The translations under genes were made by a program, and so were the position numbers. A stretch of 64,000 bases of DNA. It comes from Molossus alvarezi. Its lineage: Eukaryota; Chordata; Mammalia; Chiroptera; Molossidae. The stretch is from the NCBI GenBank assembly GCA_037176705.1, contig CM073898.1:37575488-37639487 (forward strand), written 5' to 3'. Below the pieces are notes generated by a model. It was not told where the DNA came from. It was given only the letters and a program-made list of their open reading frames with translations, and did not search any database. Shown here one piece after another: positions 20,750 through 32,035 of this stretch; within the stretch, counting starts at the first letter, position 1, and every line of letters begins with the position of its first letter.

Positions 20750-21024
20750 CTTCACCCTGGCCGATTTGGCTCAGTAGTTGGAGCATCAGCGCATGGACCA
20801 GAGAGTCCCGGGTTCGGTTTCTACTAAGGGCACATACCTCAATTGCAGCTTGTCCCCAGCCCCGGTTGGGGTCATGTGGGTGGCAGCCTTTCAATGTCTC
20901 TCTCTCACATCGATATTTTTCTCTCTCTCTACCTCCCTCTCTCCCTCCCACTCTATCTGAAGATAAATGCAAGAAGAAATGTCCTCGGGTAAAGTAAAAA
21001 AAAAATTAAAAATTAAAAAAATAA
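20750..21024 (+). mobile_element. VES-like SINE, type A
   Basis: The head reads CCCTGGCCGATTTGGCTCAG with B box GGTTCGGTTTC, followed by a CT tract, 'gtcctcgggtaaag' and an A-rich tail. TSD 'aattcttt' at 20742-20749 and 21025-21032. It stands in inverted orientation to the SINE ending 20 bp upstream. Confidence 0.85.
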
Positions 21025-21949
21025 AATTCTTTTTCCTTTTTGCTTCTGTGATTAGGTGTTTTCTGCTACCTTGACAGCCAAATGGCTGATTCCATCCTCT
21101 GCTTCATCTAATCTACTATGGATTCCTCCTAGTGTATTCTTTATTTTATTCATTGTATTATTCATTTCTGACTAGTTCTTTTTATGGTTTCTGTGTCCTT
21201 TTTTAAGCTGTTGACATTCTCACCAAGTTCCTTGAGCACTCATAACTTTTTTTTTTTTTTTTAAACTCTGTATCTGATAGTTTGTTTACCTCCATTTCAT
21301 TTCTTTTTCTGGAGAGTTCTGTTCTTTTATTTGGGGCTTGTGTCTTTGTCTCTCCATTTTGGGTGCCTCTCTGTGTTTGTTTCTGTGTATTAGGTATATC
21401 TGCTGTCTCCCAGTCTTGATAGGATGGCCTCATGTAGCCGGTGTCCTTTGGGGCCCAGTGGCACAGTCTCCCTGATCACCTAAGCCTGGTGCTCCAGGAG
21501 TATCCTCTGTGTCGTTTGTGTGTGCCCTCCTGCTGTAGTTGAGTCTTGACTGTTGTTCGTATGCCCATGGATGAGGTTGACCCTCAGACTGGCTGGCTGT
21601 GAGGATTGGCCACAACCACAGTGTATGAGCTGCTGTGCAGGAGCTAACCCCATGAACAGGATTTGCCCCAGCAGGGCCTGATGCCTGTTGAGAACTCCCT
21701 TGGGTGTGCCACTTACAGAGCTAATTGAATCACACTCTGTTGTGCGCTGAAGCCAGCCACCAGGTGTGTTGTTTCTGGGGCCTCTTGGGAGGGACTCTGG
21801 TGCTGGTCTATGTCAGATGCTGCCTATGACTGGCCTTGGATTACTGGTTATAAGCTACAAAATGATGCACAGTTGGTAGCTGCCTATTCTGGGCCTGGGT
21901 ACATGTGCGAGAGACCAAGTTGTGAACCACCAGTCTCAGGCCTGGGGCA

Positions 21950-22700
21950 GGTCAGCAAAAGGCCCAGAGCACCCCAAGACTCACCCCTGAAAGCTGGCTG
22001 CCCAATTAGATCAGCCACTGAAAGACCCTTGGCAATAAACGAGTTTTGTGAAGTAGGTTCTCAGGGAGCCACTAGGTAAGGGTGAGCAGTGTTCACCAGG
22101 TTATTACAGATTCAAATTTGGCTCCAGTGCTGGGTCTAAGGCCACTCAGAAAATGTCTCAAGGTAAATGAGACCAGCCACCATCTGCTGGGGGCTGCAGA
22201 CTTCTTTGGTGGGGCAGAGTCTCAGGGAGTCACCAGGGTGGAGCTAACAAAGTTCATCATACTAATGCAAATTAAGATTTGGCCATGTAAAGGGAGGGCA
22301 GAGCACAGGAACAGCGTCATCTGTTGGCCCATTGGAAGATGGCCCTCATCCTAAAGCCACACAACTTAATTTCTCCCTGTGTGTCTCTGCCACCCCTCGA
22401 GCTTGTCCAGAATTCATCAGGAGTCTTTTCAAGAAAGTCTGAAACACAAGTTCAGGCTGGCTGTGGGCAGAACCTAGAGCATGTGCACTACCTGGGTAGA
22501 ATAGGGCCTCTGGGAGTCATCAGGATGGAGCTCGTGCAGCTCCCCAGGCTAATGCTGTGGGGGGGAATGCTTGACCCAGGAAAGATGACATCTGTGGGTA
22601 GTGCAGGAAAGATACTCAACACTGGAACTTGGTGGCTGTTCCTCCAGCCCTCTCCCTGAAGCCACACAGCTCTGTCTCTCCCTGTACGACTCCAGCACTT
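21950..22700 (-). repeat. Imperfect tandem repeats in the old L1 5' UTR
   Basis: The motif 'tctcagggagYCACYAGGg' followed by 'tggagct' recurs near 22058, 22210 and 22508 (as 'tctgggagtcatcaggatgg'). Linked phrases 'aagccacacarctyw' and 'tctctccctgt' recur near 22352 and 22660. Diverged tandem units of a few hundred bases are a common architecture of L1 5' UTR promoters. Confidence 0.5.
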
Positions 22701-23480
22701 TCCAAAGTGCTGTCTCTCTGCTGGAACCCAGGATGAGTGCCTGCAAGTGATATTTTGTGTGTGTTCTTTTTAAGAGGACGCTTGGGTTTCCAGCAGCCTT
22801 CTGTCTCACACAGGCAGATGAAATCCTTGTTGAACTTCACAGCCAGATGTTACATGGCCTCCTCATCTCGGCACTGGTGCCCTGGGCTGGGGAGACCAGT
22901 GTGAGACCACCTGCTCTTCACAGGTGACTCTGCAGCTGAGATATCCCTCTGTATTCTCAACCACGTGGGTGTGGGTGGGGCCAGCAGTTTTACTCTTCAC
23001 CTTTCCTATCAGTTTCAATGTGGCTTCTTCTGTACATCCTTAGTTATAAGACTTCTGCTCAGCTTGTTATCCAGGTTGATTGTTCAATAATTTAGTTGAA
23101 ATTTTGATGTAGTCATGAAAGGAGGTGAATGGAGCTTTCACCTTCTCTGTTATCTTGGTTTCTCCCCTCGAGTTCCCAAACATTTTAACATGCCATGCTC
23201 TACACAAAACATTTAAAGGACAAAGCTCCAGAACACTTAAGTACTATGCTGTTTTCCAAAATGACTATAAACTTGAGAAACAAATGGCACATCACCAAGT
23301 AAAGATGTTTGCTTCGTGCAGACCAGAATAAGATTACGTCCTTGCCAGCAAACTAATTTGCAGTTTTCTCCTTCCTTCTGGAAGTTGTTCTTTCTTCAGG
23401 CTATACAGTTTCTAATATAGGCACTTCCTCCTGCCACCCTCACAGTTTAGATCTTCACATCCTGCTTACTTAGGTCCTTG

Positions 23481-23481
23481 G

Positions 23482-23517
<36 letters not shown>

Positions 23518-23711
23518 CTTTATTGATTTTTAGAGAGGAAGGAAGAGGGAGAGAGAGAAACATCGATGAGAGAGAATGATTTGTCGCCTCCTGCATGCCC
23601 CGCACTGGGCATTTGGCCCACAACCTGGGCATGTGCCCTGACTGGAAATCAAACCAGCGACCTCTTGGTACATGGGTCGACACTCAACCACTGAGCCACA
23701 CCTGCTGGGCA
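23481..23711 (-). mobile_element. VES-like SINE, type B, with a (CA)n tail
   Basis: Reverse orientation: 'tttattgatttttagagagg', 'gaaacatcgatgagagagaa', 'gcctcctgcatgccccgcac', B-box complement, 'accactgagccacacctgc'. TSD 'gtccttg' at 23474-23480 and 23712-23718 places the TG run inside the element, as its expanded tail. Confidence 0.85.
23483..23512 (+). repeat. (TG)15 microsatellite in a SINE tail
   Basis: Uninterrupted TG run of 30 bp occupying the position of the A-rich tail of the flanking minus-strand SINE. Confidence 0.95.
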
Positions 23712-23719
23712 GTCCTTGT

Positions 23720-24764
23720 CTTATTTTATTGGCACACTGAAAATGCTTGGTGAAGTTGCTACTCTCCAGGCCTACACTGTACATTGTCAGCAGGACCAAG
23801 TGCTTTATATATATCTTATGTCCAGTACGTACAAGAATTCAATACAAGTGGTGTTTTTCCTTAAATGTGCTGGACCATATGCTTTCCACTCCCAAATAAA
23901 GTTAAACTTTAGATATAGTCAGCATTCTGTGAAGTGCAATTCCCTGTTACCAGGTACTTTCACTTCCTATCTCATCCAACATCATATTTATCATGTATGC
24001 TCTTACTTCTGGGTGATATATCTGTGTTCCAAAGTGTCCACAGAATTATTTGATCTGTCCTGAGTCTATGCAAAGCCACAATGTGCCTTCTGAATCATTC
24101 AAAATTAAAGCATATTCAGTATTATTCAATTTATTGTCTAATTAATAAAACAAACAGAAAACCCAAATGGTTCACTTGAGCTTTTTCCATTAGGTATACT
24201 AGGTATATATTGAAATTTTAAATTGCAAAACTAAATATAAGAAACTAAATATAAGAAAAAGTACGTATAACTTTAGAATTGAGTATATTCTGGTCAATTT
24301 CACTAAAATAAATATATCTCATATAATATATACTAATCCAATGTTAGAATACATTTCTCTCCCAACTATACCCAATAGTAATTTATGGTACTACACAGTC
24401 AGTTAAACAAAAAGTATCATACAAGTAGGTACACAGTAAATATTTATAGAATGATCATTACAGTGATCCTATAATGTCCTATGAATCATATTATCTAGAT
24501 CATAAATTTTCTTTCAAATGTGCCTCTCATCTACCCTTCCTGGCTGTAACTTCTGGAGATAAGAGAACATTAGCTCTCTCAATCACCTCTGCCCTTGTTG
24601 CCTTCAGTATTGCCTTAAATTCAGTACCTTCTTTCCAGGCAAGCAGAGGCCCAAAGGACTGAAGTCGGGGCCAGGTATGAGAACCCAGGAACCTGAGTGA
24701 GAGAGGTCTATCACTTACCCAGAGGCTACAGTAAGAGGCAGCATCTTGAAAAGAAGCCAAACCA
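23720..24764. other. AT-rich sequence, no feature recognised
   Basis: No repeat family or exon identified. A small local duplication ('ctaaatataagaaa' twice) is seen near 24230-24255. Confidence 0.4.
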
Positions 24765-24945
24765 AAACCCAGGCAGATAATCCTCTTGATAGACCACTTT
24801 ATTACTCCATAAGCAAAAATAAACTCAAAATAATTAAAGATTTAAATATAAGACTTGAAACCATAAAGAAGAATGAAATATTGCCATTTTGACAACATGA
24901 ATGGGCTCAGAGTGTGTTCTGGTAAGTGAAATCCAAAGAGGCTAG
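24765..24945 (+). repeat. Old L1 ORF2 fragment
   Basis: 'gaccactttattactccata', 'ataaactcaaaataattaaa', 'ttgaaaccataaagaagaat' and 'ttgacaacatgaatgggctc' match the region near the end of L1 ORF2. A similar stretch occurs at 25535-25900 in the neighbouring L1 copy. Confidence 0.55.
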
Positions 24946-25597
24946 GGGTGGAGATCAAGTGTCCAAGTGCAAGCCAAAGGAACCAAATGAGATCCAAGGA
25001 CCTAACTGGACAATGAGGAGGGACACATCTGGAAAAATCTTCTACTTGTGAGAAAGCTACTGCTATGCCTTTCTTTTTACAGGGTGCCAGTAGCTTCAGC
25101 TATGGAGGGAGCCGGAAAAGTTACCAACCAGACAAGACTACATTTCTCTCAGTAAATGAAAGGAAAAGAGGGAGGGATTATTTCTAGTTCCGAGAAATAC
25201 AAATGTCATTTGTCACAGAACTAGAACAAATAATTCAAAAATTATATGAAACCACAAAAGACCCCAAACAGCCAAAGCAATCTTGAGAAAGAGCAAAGTA
25301 GAAGGTAACACACGCCCTGACTTTAAAGTATACTACAAAGCTATAGTAATCAAAACAGTATGGTACAGGTGGAAAAACAGTCACATAGATCAGTGGGACA
25401 GAGAGCCTAGAAAAAAACCCATACTTATGTAGTCAATAAATCTAGAACAAAGGAGGCAAGAAAATACAATGGGGTAAAGTCAGTCTCTTCAACAAACAGT
25501 GCTGGAAAAACTGGACAGACATGCAAAAAAAAAAATGAAACTAGACCACTTTAATACACCATAAACAAAAAATAAACTCAAAATGAATTAAAGATTT

Positions 25598-25814
25598 TTT
25601 TAAATGTTTTTTATTTTATTTATTATGGAGAGAGACAAAGGGAGAGGGAGAGAGAGATACATCGATGAGAGAGAACATCGACTGGCCACTTCCTGCATGC
25701 CCCCCACTGGGCATCAGGTCCACAACATGGGTATGTACCCTGACCGAAAATCGAACTGGCAACCTCTTGGTGCATGGGTCGACACTCAACCAGTGAGCCA
25801 CACTGGCCTGGCGG
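25598..25814 (-). mobile_element. VES-like SINE, type B
   Basis: Reverse orientation: 'gagagagatacatcgatgag', 'ccacttcctgcatgcccccc', B-box complement 'aaaatcgaactggcaacc' and 'agtgagccacactggcctgg'. TSD 'attaaagattt' at 25587-25597 and 25815-25825, inside old L1 ORF2. Confidence 0.92.
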
Positions 25815-26164
25815 ATTAAAGATTTAAATGTAAGGCCTGAAACCATGAAAAAAGAATGAAATCTTGCCATTTTTGACAACATGGATAGACTTAAAATGTA
25901 TCACGCTAAGTGAAATAAGTCAGATAAAGAAAGACAAATACTGTATAATTTCACTTATATGTGGAATCTAAAAAAAACAAAGAAACAAAACAGAAACAAA
26001 TTCATAGATACAGAGAACAAACTGATGGCTGCCAGATGGAAGAGTGTACAGAAAAGTTGAAGGATATTAAAAAGTATAAATTGTTACTATTCACAATTGC
26101 CAGGACATGCATACAACCTAAGTGTCCTTCAATAGATGACTTGATACAGAGGATGTGGTACACA

Positions 26165-26340
26165 CAGGGGTTGGCAAAAGTAGGTTTACAGTTGTGAGGA
26201 CACAAAATGGAGTTAATTCTTGTATTATTATTTAATTACTTCCTGTATTATTTGTATTCTTATTATTTTTTTTCCTTATTTATGATTTATCTTTTAGGTA
26301 ATGATGGTTGGTAATTTAAACCAACTTTTGCCCACTCTTG
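26165..26340. mobile_element. Mariner/Tc1-type MITE (176 bp)
   Basis: Imperfect 24-bp terminal inverted repeats, CAGGGGTTGGCAAAAGTAGG at the left and the complement of ...CCAACTTTTGCCCACTCTTG at the right (about 20 of 24 matching), enclose an AT-rich core without coding capacity. It splits the L1 phrase 'gtggtaca|tatataatgg' at a TA site: TA follows at 26341-26342, and the left partner has mutated to CA. The insertion therefore postdates the host L1. Confidence 0.85.
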
Positions 26341-26735
26341 TATATATAATGGAATATTATTTAGTCTTAAGAAAGAATGAAATGCTGCCAATTGCAGCAA
26401 CATAGACGAATCTAGAGCACATCATGCTAAGCAAAGAAGTCAGATGGAAAAAGACAAGAACCATATTATTTCACTCATATGTGGGATATAAAGCAGAAAG
26501 CAACAAATGAACAAACAAACTCACAGACACAGACAATGGTATGGTGGTTACCAGAGGAGAATGAGCACGGAGGGAGAATAAAGAGGAAAGAAAGTCAATA
26601 TCAGGTGACTGAGGGCAACTATGGGTGGTGAGCATACAATGCAATACACAGATGATGTATTGTAGAAGTGTACACCTGAAATTTATGTAATGTTATTTAA
26701 CCAATGTCACCCAATAAATTTAATAAAAGAACAAA

Positions 26736-26940
26736 CTGGCAGTTATAAAATAAGTCACAGGAATATAATATACAGCAGAGGAAATATAGTAAAAAATATC
26801 CTAATAACTATGTATGGTGACTAGACTTATCATGGTGATCATTGCATAAGGTATATAAGTGTCTAATTACTATAATGTACACCTGAAACTAATATAATAT
26901 TGTATGTCAACTATAATTTAAAAATAAATTTTTAAAAAAG
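26736..26940 (+). repeat. Old L1 3' UTR, second fragment
   Basis: 'cagttataaaataagtcaca', 'actatgtatggtgactagac', 'atcatggtgatcattgcata', 'tgtacacctgaaactaat' and 'attgtatgtcaactataatt' are the classic L1MA/B 3' end, with an A-rich tail. It is separate from the 3' end that stops at 26735. Confidence 0.65.
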
Positions 26941-27184
26941 AGGGAGAGAGGGCAAAACTTGAGATACATTTTTTGTTTATGTATATTTAGTGACAAAGAA
27001 TAATGAATGAATCATACACTTTTGCATAGTTTGGTGAAAAAAATAAACATGATCATAGTTCCTTTGCTAGGTTTTTCTGAGCTAAGTAAAAGTGGAATTT
27101 CAGACATTGTTTGTATGAGTCTCTTGATGGACACCCTGGGTAGAATCTAGTATAAGAAAATGACTGAAAGTGATATGGCCCTTC
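26941..27184. other. No feature recognised
   Basis: Short AT-rich stretch between an old L1 tail and a young L1. Confidence 0.4.
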
Positions 27185-27199
27185 GGGCAATTCCTTTTA

Positions 27200-28844
27200 T
27201 TTATTTTTTAATTAATTTATTTATTTTTGTTACAGATGTTTCTCCTTTTTCCCCCACTGATTCCCCCCTCCCTCTCTCTTCCCACCCTGTCCCCAGCTTT
27301 GTTGTCCATGTCCATTGTTCATGCATACATACATATAAGTTCTGTGGTTTATCTCTTCCCCACCACCTCCTCTTCTGGGGATTATCAGTCTGTACCCCAC
27401 TTCCACATCTCTGGGACTACCCCATTCCTCAGACTGTTATGTTCATTATATTCCACAAATAAGTAAGATCATATGATACTTGTCTTTCTCTGTTTGGCTT
27501 GTTTCACTTAGGATAATACTTTCCAGGTCCCTCCATGTCTCAAAGGATAAGAGGTCTTTCTTTCTTACAGCTGCATAGTACTCCATTGTGTACATGTACC
27601 ACAGCTTTTTTATCCATTCATCTACTGATGGACATTTGGGCTATTTCCAGATCTTAGCTATTGTAAATAGTGCTGCTACGAACATGGGGGTACATATATT
27701 CTTTCTGATTGGTGTTTCAGGCTTCTTAGGATATATCCCTAGAAGTGGGATCACTGGGTCAAATGGAAGTTCAATTTTTAATTTTTTGAGGTAACACTAT
27801 ATTGCTTTCCATAGTGGCTGCACCAGTCTGCATTCCCACCAGCGGTGTACTAGAGTCCCCTTTTCTCCACACCCTCACCAACACTTGTTGTTTGATGATT
27901 TGTTGATGGCAGCCATTCTGACAGGTGTGAGGTGATACCTCATTGTTGTTTTAATTTGCATCTCTCTGATGATTAGTGATGATGAGCATTTCTTCATATG
28001 TCTCTTAGCCATTTGTATGTCCAGTTTGGACAAGTGTCTATTTAGTTCCTCTGCCCATTTTTTAATTGGGTTCTTTGTCTTCCTTTTGTGGAGTTGTATC
28101 AGCACTCTATATATATTGGAAATTAACCCCTTATCTGATATATCTTTGGCAATTATGCTTTCCCATACAGTGGGTAGCCTTTCTGTTTTGATGATTGTAT
28201 CTTTTGCTGTGCAGAAGCTTTTGAGTTTGATGTAGTCCCATGTGTTCATTTTCTCCTTTGTTTCTGTTGCCCTAGGTGATGTATCAGTGAAAATTCTGCT
28301 CCGTATGATGTCCGAAATTTTGTTGCCTACAGTTTCTTCCAGGATTTTTATGGATTCATGAGTCACATTTAAGTCTTTTATCCATTTTGAGTTTATTCTT
28401 GTGTATGGTATAAGTTAATGATCTAGTTTCATTTTTTTGCATGTAGCTGTCCAATTTTCCAAACACCATTTATTAAAGAGGCTGTCCTTACTCCACTGGA
28501 CATATTGCCTTGGGTCCATTTCTGGGTTCTCTGTTCTGTTCCACTGGTCTTACTCCACTGGACATATTGCCTTGGGTCCATTTCTGGGTTCTCTGTTCTG
28601 TTCCACTGGTCTATATGCCTATTCTTGTGCCAGTACCAGGCTGTTTTGATTACAGTGGTTTTGTAGTATAACCTGAAATCTGGTAATGTGATCCCTCCAA
28701 CTTTGTTCTTTTTCAAGATTGCTGTGGCTATTTGGGGTCTTTTTGGTTCCATATGAACTTTTGAAGCATTTGTTCTAGTTCTGTGAAGTATGTCGTTGAT
28801 ATTTTGATGGGGATTGCATCGAATCTATAAATTGCTTTGGGTAT
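27200..28844 (-). mobile_element. Young 5'-truncated L1
   Basis: The minus strand carries the last part of ORF2 and the 3' UTR of the same family as the full-length L1s at 33.4 and 44.7 kb. The longest ORF2 remnant is at 27875-28366 (163 codons; contains [20 protein letters not shown]). A perfect 15-bp TSD, 'gggcaattcctttta', lies at 27185-27199 and 28845-28859. It has a deletion and a 62-bp tandem duplication near 28487-28610 and several stops, so it is inactive. Confidence 0.92.
28487..28610 (-). repeat. 62-bp tandem duplication within L1
   Basis: Positions 28487-28548 and 28549-28610 are the same sequence ('cttactccactggacatatt...ccactggt'). The corresponding site in the full-length L1s is single copy and carries about 30 extra bases ('gctcttgccacctttgtc...') that are missing here. 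Confidence 0.95.
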
Positions 28845-28859
28845 GGGCAATTCCTTTTA

Positions 28860-29688
28860 AAGGAATGTCCTCTGCCTGGTGGGAAGGTGGGCCAATAACC
28901 AGACACTCTGTACCAACTATTTAAATTACAGCCTTCTAATAAGGCCCTCTGGTTTATGAGCTCAGAATAGTTTTTTAGATGCCAAGCATTGCATTCAACA
29001 GAGCTCACAGTTACTTCATTACAAACAGCAGGGATTGAGGGTTCCCAACAGTTGGTATAACCACATTATTCTCTCTAAAAACTCAGGCATGTCTTCAGCT
29101 TCTAAATCATTTCCTCTAAGCCAGTGGGAGAAAAGTTATTGAGAAGGGAGATGTACCTGCCATTTCTTTTGTACAGAGTGTAGTGATGTTGGCTTATTAC
29201 TTAAGTCATTAATTCCCCATCATTCTCCAATGAGACTTTCATTTCATTAAAGGTAATAGTTGACAATCCTTTATATCCTGAATTTTTATTGCTATACTTT
29301 TCCATGAAATATAAAAATAAAATATACACACTGCCATAGATCATCAACTCAAAGCAAACTGCTCAGGAATTTTATTATCTAATGGAATGTTCTGTAGGGA
29401 GCTGTATTTCCCTTCTGGGACATCCAAATATGTTCCAGGTGTCCAGAAGATGAGAATTATCAGCCTGTTGTTCCAAAGCTCATCTCCATCACTATTATTT
29501 GAAATAAATGGAGTGCTAGTGCAAATGGACTCATCAAGTTCCTCCCAGTCAGAGGGGAGAAAACATCTTTTCTCTGAGACCCTGCTGGACTCTGTTAGAT
29601 AGAGCAGTCAACTGAGGACCTCACACTAGCAAAGAATAAATTAATTTTTTAGGCTAGTGAGGCCAGGAGGGGAGATAATGTTTATTGT
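28860..29688. other. No feature recognised
   Basis: Single-copy-looking sequence. The short + frame at 29387-29602 has no family signature. Confidence 0.4.
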
Positions 29689-29689
29689 T

Positions 29690-29845
29690 TGCTCTTGGGC
29701 AAGCTACTTACATTCTCTAAACCTATTTTCCCATCTTTAAAATAGTAAGAATAGCAATACCTACCTCAAAGCACTTACCCCATTTGCTGGCATATAGTTT
29801 AAGGCTTAATAAACACTACTTGCTATTATTGTTTTCTTATTATTT
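29690..29845 (+). repeat. MIR SINE
   Basis: 'gctcttgggcaagctactta', 'cattctctaaacctattttc', 'ccatctttaaaatagtaaga', 'cctacctcaaagcac', 'ctggcatatagtttaagg' follow the forward MIR core and tail order. Confidence 0.65.
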
Positions 29846-30539
29846 CCTATGAAAAAGCAGCATTATATCAGATTAAAAAGATAAAGGACTCAGAACTGCA
29901 GATTTATTCAAGGTAGCAATGTGTCTATCCCCAAGTGACAAATAATGATCTTTGAATAAAGATAACTTAAGGACAGATCTTACTGAATCTTGAATACCAT
30001 GCTGAGGAGCCTGGTTTCAGATAGCAGGAAGGAATCAGAAAATACTTTAATAACAGGAGAGACGTGATCATATCTGAGTATTAGGAGGAAAACAGAAATC
30101 CTGAGATAGATAAATATAAATATATATATGGATGTGGATATAGAGACAGATTAAAATTATTTCATTTCTATTTTGTCATTTCTTAAAATGGCTCAAAGCT
30201 ATTAGCATATTTCCTTCCCGGGTATAATCAACTCTTTACCTTAAATACCCCAAAATGTCAATATTGCCAACTTATATTTTCTGGTGATATACTGCCAATG
30301 GCTCATATAGGCAGACGCTTTATCAGTCAGTCTTCTGATTGAAAATCTCCTGTAACAGGCATTAGCACAATATTACTAATTCTTATAATCAAGTAGCTCT
30401 AAGCCTGACTATATTTGCATGTCATTTTCAGCTGGGTAAGTTATCTTAAGACACCTAGATCTATAGTAGAAAAAAAAAAACAAAAAACACAGATTTGAAA
30501 TAAAAATTTTAAAATATTAATTTACTAAATAACATAAAC
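29846..30539. other. AT-rich sequence, no feature recognised
   Basis: Contains low-complexity stretches ('ataaatataaatatatatat' near 30108) but no identifiable gene or repeat. Confidence 0.4.
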
Positions 30540-31470
30540 TGTGTTTGAAAAGGGAATCTTTTTTAATCTATCAAATTAGCAAAGATTCCTAAAAAGACAA
30601 TACCCACTGTTGGAAAGAACACACAGAAAACTATCATACCCATATACTATGGTAGGAGTAAAAACCTGACATCACCTTTGTAGAGGACAATTTACCAGTA
30701 AGTATAGAATTTTATATGCATAACCTTTGGTCCAATATTTCTACTTCGAATTTGTCCTCAGTAGGTGATCATAAATAGGCATGAAGATTTAGTTGCCAAG
30801 ATGTTAATCTCAGCACTAATTATAATCGCAAAAATATGGAGCTATCTGAATATCCTTCTAGAAATAATAGGATACATTCAATTACAACCCACAGACCAAA
30901 CTATTACCTTTCTTCCATAAAGGCTGCAAGCTAAGAATAGATTTGACATTTTGAAATGATTAAAATACATCAAAGAAATGTTATGGCATAGAAGAACCAT
31001 ATGAAAATCAAGTTTCAGTGTCCATTAGTAAAGTTTTACTATAATACAGCCACACCCACTCTCTGATATGTTATCTATGGCTGTTTTCACACTGCTGCCA
31101 CAGCCTATCTGGCCCCCAATCCTAAAATATTTACTATTTTTCTCTTTACATAAGAAGTTTGCAATTCTCTGGGTTAAATAAACCATGGCCTTATGGTTAA
31201 ATAAACCATAGCATAAATTTATGCAGCCATTTAAAGTTGTATAGAAGATTATGTACTAGCTTGCAAGAATGTCTAAGGAATTAAATGAGATAGATTATAA
31301 AAGTTACAACCACCTTTTTGTTCATTTTTATAATATGTAAAATGGGGGGGAGACTGGAAGAATATATACTAAAATATTAATGGATTTTATCTCTGGATTG
31401 TGGGAGTGGAGGGTTTTTAAAAACATACTGCTTACATTTTCTAAAATAATTTATCTTTTAATATTAATAA
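30540..31470 (+). repeat. Old L1 ORF2 end and 3' UTR, split by a hAT element
   Basis: 30540-30895 has 'aaattagcaaagattcctaa', 'gtagaggacaatttaccagt', 'ggtccaatatttctacttcg' and 'attataatcgcaaaaatatg' (old L1 ORF2 C-terminus). The element resumes after the hAT insertion at about 31185 with 'atgcagccatttaaagttgt' and 'gactggaagaatatatacta'. Very diverged. Confidence 0.55.
30896..31178. mobile_element. Nonautonomous hAT-like element
   Basis: Begins 'cagaccaaactattacc' and shows 'agtaaagttttactataata', 'cagccacacccactctctga', 'atgttatctatggctgtttt', 'aatcctaaaatatttactat' and 'agaagtttgcaattctctgg'. This is the same family as the copy at 11964-12424. It interrupts an old L1. Confidence 0.55.
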
Positions 31471-31479
31471 AATAATATT

Positions 31480-32035
31480 GCAGCAGACACTCTAAAATAG
31501 CCTCAAATTGTATTCACCTCCTGGTAGTCATGCCCTGTGTAATCTCCTCCCATTTCATGTGGATGGAACCTGTGACTTGCTTCTAAACAGTAGCAGATGG
31601 CAAAGGCTGTCACTTCCATAAGTTACACAACAGTGACTTTTGCCTTGCAGGAAGCCTCTATTTCCTTCTTGCCTTGCACACTTGGATGAAGCAAGCAGCC
31701 TTGCTAGAGAGACCCATATAGCAGGGAACTGAGTGTGGCCTCTGGCCAACAGCCAGCAAGAAGCTGAGGCCCTCAGTCCAATAGGCTGCAAGGAACTAAC
31801 TCTGACCAACAACCACATAACCTTGGAAGCATATCCTTCTCTGGTCAAACTAGAAGATGTGAGACCCTAGCCCTTGCTGACCCGTGGACTGCAATCTCAC
31901 CAGAAACTCTGAAGCAAAGGACTCAGCTAATCCATGCTCAGATTCCAGACCAAAAGAAATTTGAGATAATAAATGTGAGGTGTTTTAAGGCACTACTTTG
32001 TGATAATTTGTTTAAGCAGCAGTAACTACTACAAA
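31480..32035 (+). mobile_element. Ancient LTR, MaLR (MLT1)-like
   Basis: Forward landmarks in order: 'tggcctctggccaacagcca', 'ctgaccaacaaccacataac', 'ccttctctggtcaaactaga', 'gcaaaggactcagctaatcc', 'tgagataataaatgtgaggt' and 'taatttgtttaagcagcagt'. The last two are the MLT1-type 3' end with its polyadenylation region. Non-coding and diverged. Confidence 0.6.

Larger units (their letters stand above)
19690..23180 (-). mobile_element. Old L1: 5' UTR, ORF1 and start of ORF2
   Basis: Reading the minus strand from about 23180, a roughly 1.7-kb 5' UTR is followed by a decayed ORF1 (about 21.3 to 19.93 kb, ending in residues FPDKKELQGF...LKGLLEEE). The start of ORF2 (MAITMYLSIITLNVNGLN, near 19.89 kb) and about 70 codons of endonuclease follow. 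The element stops there, near 19690, without the rest of ORF2 or a 3' UTR. Two young SINEs (20462-20729 and 20750-21024) are nested in ORF1. The frames contain stops, and the divergence from the full-length L1s to the right marks it as an older family. Confidence 0.75.
25205..26735 (+). mobile_element. Old L1 (L1MA-like), ORF2 C-terminus and 3' UTR
   Basis: Decayed ORF2 sequence begins with 'gaactagaacaaataattca' and runs through 'accccaaacagccaaagcaa', 'tataatttcacttatatgtg', 'ccaggacatgcatacaacct' and 'aatggaatattatttagtct' to a 3' UTR ending 'ccaatgtcacccaataaa'. Frames are broken. It is interrupted by a SINE (25598-25814) and a mariner-type MITE (26165-26340). The ORF2 tail appears twice in succession (about 25.87-26.06 and 26.34-26.55 kb), so two overlapping copies or a duplication may be fused here. 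Confidence 0.7.
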
